Assembly: GCF_014932895.1 (NCBI RefSeq) | Contig: NZ_JACYOF010000015.1 | Location: 21,610 to 85,609, forward strand | Direction of reading: 5' to 3' | DNA: 64,000 bases | From: Bacillus thuringiensis | GTDB lineage: Bacteria; Bacillota; Bacilli; Bacillales; Bacillaceae_G | Part shown: positions 59,358 to 64,000 of the stretch, one piece after another | Position numbering within the stretch: the stretch's first letter is position 1 | How the letters are laid out: each line of letters opens with the position of its first letter | Translations under genes and position numbers: made by a program | Notes under the pieces: model-generated | The model's input: only the letters and a program-made list of their open reading frames with translations | What the model was told of the DNA's origin: nothing | Database searches by the model: none

Positions 59358-60452
59358 ATGGAGACAAGGGATTTCACGCATACTGGGTATGCATTATTGC
59401 AAGAATGGTATCATCAAATGGTTTCTCAACATACTGAAAAAACTATCAAATTAAAACAAGTTATAGATAAAAAAATGGATAATCTGAAAGAAAATGACGA
59501 TCTTTTAGATTATTACACCTTATTTAATTTCCGTTTCCAAATGCTAATGGGTAATTTCGAACATGATTTAGAAGGTCTTTTGCATCTTCAGGAGCAACCT
59601 GATTCAAGACTACAATATTACTTTCATTTCTTTAAATTCATATACGCAACAGAAATGGGGGAGTATCCAAGAGCTGAGTATCATTTAGAACTTGCAGAAA
59701 GTTTACTTCCAATTCTTGATGATGCATTAGAAAGCGCAGAGTTTCAATACAGATTAGGTTTGTATTATTATTACCTGTCACAACCTGCTTTAGCGGTGAG
59801 GCACACGTCCAATGCTCTTAATTATTTTGCAAAAGATGAAGAATTTCATCCGTTTTATGCGAAAGTTGGAGCGTGTAAAAATACATTAGGTATGTCCTTT
59901 ATTACACTTGGTCAACATGACATGGCAGAAGAATATCTTATATCAGCTTTAAGTATTTTAGAAAATGAAAAGGATTCAAAAGCGGCTTTAACAGTTCGTT
60001 ATAATTTAGGTGTTTTCTATGCTAGTCAAAAGCTTTGGGAATTAGCTCTACGCCATTTAGAAGATGTATATGAAAAATTTAGTCTGCCAAGATTGCCATA
60101 TCAGAAAAAAGGTATACATACTCTAGCGGAAGTTCACTATAATTTAGGTAATTTGGAAAAGGCAAAAATCTTTATTGATGAAGGACTAAAAGATTGTACA
60201 GAAGAGTATCGCTACCGTTATAACATCTTAAGAGCTTTAGTTGATAAAGTGCCTATTGAAAAATTGGAATCTATTATTTTAGATTCGATTTCTTATTTCG
60301 GAGAACAAAGTATTTCAAAAGAAATTCAGAATTATTCCGAATTGTTAGCTAACGAATGTTATAATATGGGAATGAAGGGGAAAGCAGCTGACTATTATCG
60401 CATGAGTTATGAAGCTAAAATTTCATTAAAAGAAAAGGGGTATTTAAAATGA
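59358..60452 (+). CDS. rap: Rap-family aspartate phosphatase (TPR regulator)
   Basis: A 364-residue protein; ATG 59358 follows AAAAGGGGGATTATAG. The N-terminal three-helix domain (YALLQEWYHQMVSQHTEKTI KLKQVIDKKM) and the TPR superhelix (for example GACKNTLGMSFITLGQHDMA EEYLISALSILE) are typical of Rap proteins. They dephosphorylate Spo0F or block response regulators, delaying sporulation or competence, until inhibited by a Phr peptide. The phr gene overlaps its stop (ATGA). In this plasmid it probably ties host sporulation to plasmid-carrier density, which suits the spore-related cargo. Confidence 0.9.
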   Translation: METRDFTHTGYALLQEWYHQMVSQHTEKTIKLKQVIDKKMDNLKENDDLLDYYTLFNFRFQMLMGNFEHDLEGLLHLQEQPDSRLQYYFHFFKFIYATEMGEYPRAEYHLELAESLLPILDDALESAEFQYRLGLYYYYLSQPALAVRHTSNALNYFAKDEEFHPFYAKVGACKNTLGMSFITLGQHDMAEEYLISALSILENEKDSKAALTVRYNLGVFYASQKLWELALRHLEDVYEKFSLPRLPYQKKGIHTLAEVHYNLGNLEKAKIFIDEGLKDCTEEYRYRYNILRALVDKVPIEKLESIILDSISYFGEQSISKEIQNYSELLANECYNMGMKGKAADYYRMSYEAKISLKEKGYLK

Positions 60453-60592
60453 AAAAAATTAAAGTCTTGGCCCTAAGTATAGTAACAGTCGCTTTATTAT
60501 CATTTGGTCTAAATAGCCCTGCAATACATCAAGATGCTTCAGAAAAAACACCTGTTGTACAGTACATGACTGAACCAGGTGGAGGAATCTAA
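60449..60592 (+). CDS. phr: Phr-type signalling peptide precursor
   Basis: A 47-residue protein overlapping rap by ATGA. The signal segment MKKIKVLALSIVTVALLSFG L is followed by a short exported part ending PVVQYMTEPGGGI. It is encoded exactly where Phr precursors are and is too short for the usual gene finders. The mature signal is probably a 5-7-residue piece from the C-terminal part, but Phr maturation sites cannot be read from sequence alone. Confidence 0.8.
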   Translation: MKKIKVLALSIVTVALLSFGLNSPAIHQDASEKTPVVQYMTEPGGGI

Positions 60593-60645
60593 TAAAAAGG
60601 TTCATTACTCCCAATAAAAAACCAATAATTATGATTCCTGGTAAG

Positions 60646-60670
60646 AGCCTATCTCATGATGAGATAGGCT
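60646..60670 (+). terminator. Hairpin terminator after phr
   Basis: AGCCTATCTCAT G ATGAGATAGGCT, a perfect 12-base stem with a one-base centre; the T run after it is weak. Confidence 0.6.
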
Positions 60671-61067
60671 TGATCACTATATATTTTGGCTCAAATGACA
60701 AACTTGATCCGCCATTTTCAAATGAGTTGATTTCACTAAATGAGTGGGGATACTCAAGTTGTAATGAAATATAATTATCAATTAAGATGAAAGAGTAGCA
60801 TTCATTTGCTGCCCCTTTTTTATTTTTGCTTTAATAATTTCACATACCTTACTAGAAATAAATTTTAATGATTGACACAATAATCTCTAGAGTGCTACGT
60901 TTTTAGTGTTAAAGTAATAAGAGGTTTATTATTTAGATGCTACATATAGGAGAAAAGGTGCTGGAATACGTTTAGAGAATGAAAAACTTCCTTCTGATAT
61001 TCCGTAAAATCCGATATATAGATAATGCAATAAATTGAACCGTACATGTAGAGAGGAAGAAAGTAAG

Positions 61068-61660
61068 ATGTTTAAAAAGGTTACATCGGTTGTTGCTTCT
61101 GTTTTATGTGCTAGTTTTCTACTAACAGCTTGTAGTGGAGAGAAAGAGACTAAAAATACTAAAAATACTAAAAATACAGCAAAGGCAACTGACAAGAATG
61201 AAACAAAACAATCCATTAATTTACCGTATATAGCGAAGATCCCAACAATGGATGTAACAAAAGCAACTGATAGTGAATCAATGAATGTAATGCGTAATGT
61301 GTTTGAAGGTCTGTATATACTAGGGAAAGACAACAAATTAATTTCTGGTGTGGCGAAAACTTATGATGTGAGTGAAGATAAAAAGACGTACACATTTCAC
61401 TTGAGAGAATCGAAATGGTCAATTGGAACACCTGTAACAGCTGAAGACTTCGTATTTGCTTGGAAAAGAGAATGGGAACTTAGCGAAATATGATGTCGAT
61501 GCAGCGAAGGAAGACTGGAAAAAAGCCAAGCAAGAGAAAGAAGAAGTAACATTAGAATTGCTAACTAGTGACAATGCATTAGCAAAGAGAAATGCAGAGT
61601 ATTCTGACGAATGATTTTGGTGGAGAATTTAACTATAAATGGGCAGAGGTTAAAAGATAG
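61068..61660 (+). pseudogene. oppA-type peptide-binding lipoprotein, truncated and frameshifted
   Basis: ATG 61068 follows GAGGAAGAAAGTAAG. A signal peptide with lipobox (SFLLTACSGE), then NLPYIAKIPTMDVTKATDSE SMNVMRNVFEGLYILGKDNK and TYTFHLRESKWSIGTPVTAE DFVFAWKREW, is the N-terminus of an OppA-type oligopeptide-binding protein. The frame ends at 61493. Beyond it AKYDVDAAKEDWKKAKQEKE, TLELLTSDNALAKRNAEYS and NDFGGEFNYKWAEVKR are pieces of the later parts in shifting frames, so most of the gene is deleted. Opp is the importer for Phr peptides, so its position next to rap-phr is notable. Confidence 0.8.
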
Positions 61661-61702
61661 GTGGATAGATTTGAAATATGATGAAGAAAATGAATAGGTA
61701 AC

Positions 61703-61730
61703 AAAGGAGTCGATATCCAACTCCTTTTAG
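61703..61730 (+). terminator. Terminator after the oppA relic
   Basis: AAAGGAGTCGATATCCAACTCCTTTTAG; a seven-base stem. Confidence 0.55.
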
Positions 61731-61866
61731 TTATAAACAATGTGGAGTTAGAGTATAATTTTATATGGGTATATTGTATTAGATGAACTCTTTATCCTTT
61801 AATTGTGATTAATAGTGGATTGTAAGAGGAGAGGCTTACAGTCCTTTTTTTATGTTGTTCTATAAG

Positions 61867-62008
61867 AGGTACCGCCACATGCCCATCAACTTAAGAATTC
61901 ATAATTGCCTCAAAACAAAAAGTTGAGCTTTTTGTTACAAGTTAGCACAAAATTTCGTTCTGGGGGTACTATAAAATTTTAGCTTGATGGCGATGGGGTC
62001 ACCATATC
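61867..62008. mobile_element. IS231-like MITE (about 142 bp)
   Basis: Left GGTACCGCCACATGCCCATC AACTTAAG; right TTTTAGCTTGATGGCGATGG GGTCACC. An internal pair is CCTCAAAACAAAAAG / TTTCGTTCTGGGG. It has the cleanest left end in the window and no transposase. Confidence 0.6.
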
Positions 62009-62232
62009 AAAAAAAGAAAATTGTACGTTTAGACACATTTTAGACACAAATTAATCGATCCCCTGTACGTTAAGGAATTGGTTTTTATATTTTAAAGTTT
62101 AGTTTCTTCTATTATAAATAATTGTTTATGGCATTTATGTTGAAAGGCTTAATTAGGAGAGAGTATCCGTGTTGTGTCAGGAAGTGTAAGGTGTTTTTTA
62201 TAGATTCATCAAAAGAAGAAACACAGAGTTTT

Positions 62233-62802
62233 TTATTTCTGTATTTCCTCAAGTTTTCGTTGATTAATTGCTCGATAAAGAGAGCCTTGTGATATTCCAG
62301 TTCCTTCTACAATTTCTTTTATGGAATATTCTTTACTATCATACATACGTAATGCAATTGAGAGCCTTTCTTTTTCTAATTTTGGCCTACCTAATTTTTT
62401 ACCACGCTTCTTACTCGCTTCTAATCCTTCTTTCACTCGTTCTGCAATCAAATTCCTTTCTAATTCAGCGATAACACACATCATCTGTAGCATAGCCTTA
62501 CCTGTCGGCGTTCTTGTATCCATATTCTCTTTCAATGATACAAATTGAATTCCTATTTCTTCAAACTGTTGAATAATACTTAAGATATCTAATGTTTTTC
62601 GTCCTAAACGTGAAATGCTTTCAACTACAACACTATCTCCTTTTCTTATCACATCAAACAACTTTACAAGGCTCTGTCTTTCTCGAATTGTTCCAGTAAA
62701 TTTTTCTTTGATGATTTTTTCACATCCGTATTCAGTAAGAGAATGAATTTGACGATCTAAATTTTGATCAAAAGTAGATACACGTGCATAACCAATAATC
62801 AT
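62233..62802 (-). CDS. Serine recombinase (resolvase/invertase family)
   Basis: 189 residues from ATG 62802, which follows TACAGGAGGAAACAA. The catalytic serine is in IIGYARVSTFDQNLDRQI, followed by EKFTGTIRERQSLVKLFDVI, SVVVESISRLGRKTLDILSI and the helix-E region ELERNLIAERVKEGLEASKK RGKKLGRPK, then an HTH (IKEIVEGTGISQGSLYRAI). It is a complete small resolvase, related to but distinct from the one at 45527. It probably resolves plasmid multimers or is a transposon remnant. Confidence 0.85.
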   Translation of the reverse strand: MIIGYARVSTFDQNLDRQIHSLTEYGCEKIIKEKFTGTIRERQSLVKLFDVIRKGDSVVVESISRLGRKTLDILSIIQQFEEIGIQFVSLKENMDTRTPTGKAMLQMMCVIAELERNLIAERVKEGLEASKKRGKKLGRPKLEKERLSIALRMYDSKEYSIKEIVEGTGISQGSLYRAINQRKLEEIQK

Positions 62803-62814
62803 TTGTTTCCTCCT

Positions 62815-62839
62815 GTACAATCATATATTTTCATTGTAC
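62815..62839. promoter_or_regulatory. Inverted repeat upstream of the resolvase
   Basis: GTACAAT (62815-62821) and ATTGTAC (62833-62839), 11-base spacer. The A/T-rich DNA up to 62990 has further GGTAATATTTTT and TTACAAAAATATT repeats, which may form the rest of the res site. Confidence 0.5.
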
Positions 62840-63031
62840 GGAAGGTTCATTTATTGTAAAGGTATTTGGTAATATTTTTGGTAACTATTTTTTGTAACCT
62901 CAAAAACCTTATAAATATAGAAATATAAGCAGCATAAGAAATGTTACAAAAATATTGGTTTTTGGTAATATATCTCGTGTATAAAATGCTATTAATTTAT
63001 TATTTTCTAGTATGTACAAGCCATAAAGTGA

Positions 63032-64000
<969 letters not shown>

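Overview
The window looks like part of a large plasmid from a Bacillus cereus group bacterium (B. thuringiensis / B. cereus type). The evidence is the low GC, AGGAGG-type ribosome binding sites, an iteron-type replication origin with a Rep_3-like initiator (about 11.5-13.4 kb), IS231-type ends, a Rap-Phr quorum-sensing pair, and many spore coat and exosporium genes. A chromosomally integrated plasmid cannot be excluded.

Layout. (1) 0-9.6 kb: a spore-coat polysaccharide island. It holds CotS-family kinase-like proteins, two CotSA/YtcC-type glycosyltransferases, a nucleotide-sugar epimerase, UDP-glucose dehydrogenase and a GalU-type uridylyltransferase, in an order resembling the B. subtilis ytdA-ytcABC/cotSA-cotS region. 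Two highly charged repeat proteins are embedded in it. (2) 10-17.5 kb: a Trp/Gly repeat protein, the replicon (iterons, a 14-bp inverted-repeat operator, rep), a 1.5-kb non-coding segment with possible structured RNA, and a MerR-like coiled-coil protein. (3) 17.5-26.6 kb: many small, mostly sporulation-type proteins (YjcZ family, Cys-rich, CDEC/Arg-rich, Ena-like, SPOCS/CsxC-like and small beta-barrel families), several with a sigma-K-like CATAnnnTA box 35-75 bases upstream. (4) 26.6-33.9 kb: mobile DNA, including a 3.5-kb cassette bounded by IS231-like inverted repeats that carries an APH-type phosphotransferase, a MarR regulator and a serine hydrolase, followed by an Rpn-type nuclease gene. 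(5) 33.9-46.2 kb: tyrosine and serine recombinases, an HTH regulator, a cwlJ germination hydrolase, DUF1657, more spore proteins, duplicated blocks and non-coding elements with IS200/IS605-like right ends. (6) 46.7-48.9 kb: a secreted Cys-rich precursor with a PrsA-like membrane protein and a lipoprotein. (7) 50-54 kb: a compact metabolic cluster (glutamate racemase, nitroreductase, haem-oxygenase-like diiron/iron oxidase, Pro-1 tautomerase, LysR regulator). (8) 54-64 kb: a LexA-controlled Y-family polymerase with YolD, a SEC-C/Cys-cluster protein, a second MerR-like coiled-coil protein, Rap-Phr beside a broken oppA, a resolvase, and the start of a BclA-like exosporium collagen.

The genes make sense together as a plasmid whose cargo mainly acts during sporulation and germination: coat glycan, coat and exosporium structural proteins, cortex lysis, and a Rap phosphatase that can gate the sporulation phosphorelay. 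The best candidates for undescribed systems are the iron-oxidase/tautomerase cluster, the Cys-rich precursor/foldase pair, the acidic repeat protein of the coat island, and the families of structured non-coding elements. All family names come from reading motifs by eye; no search was run.
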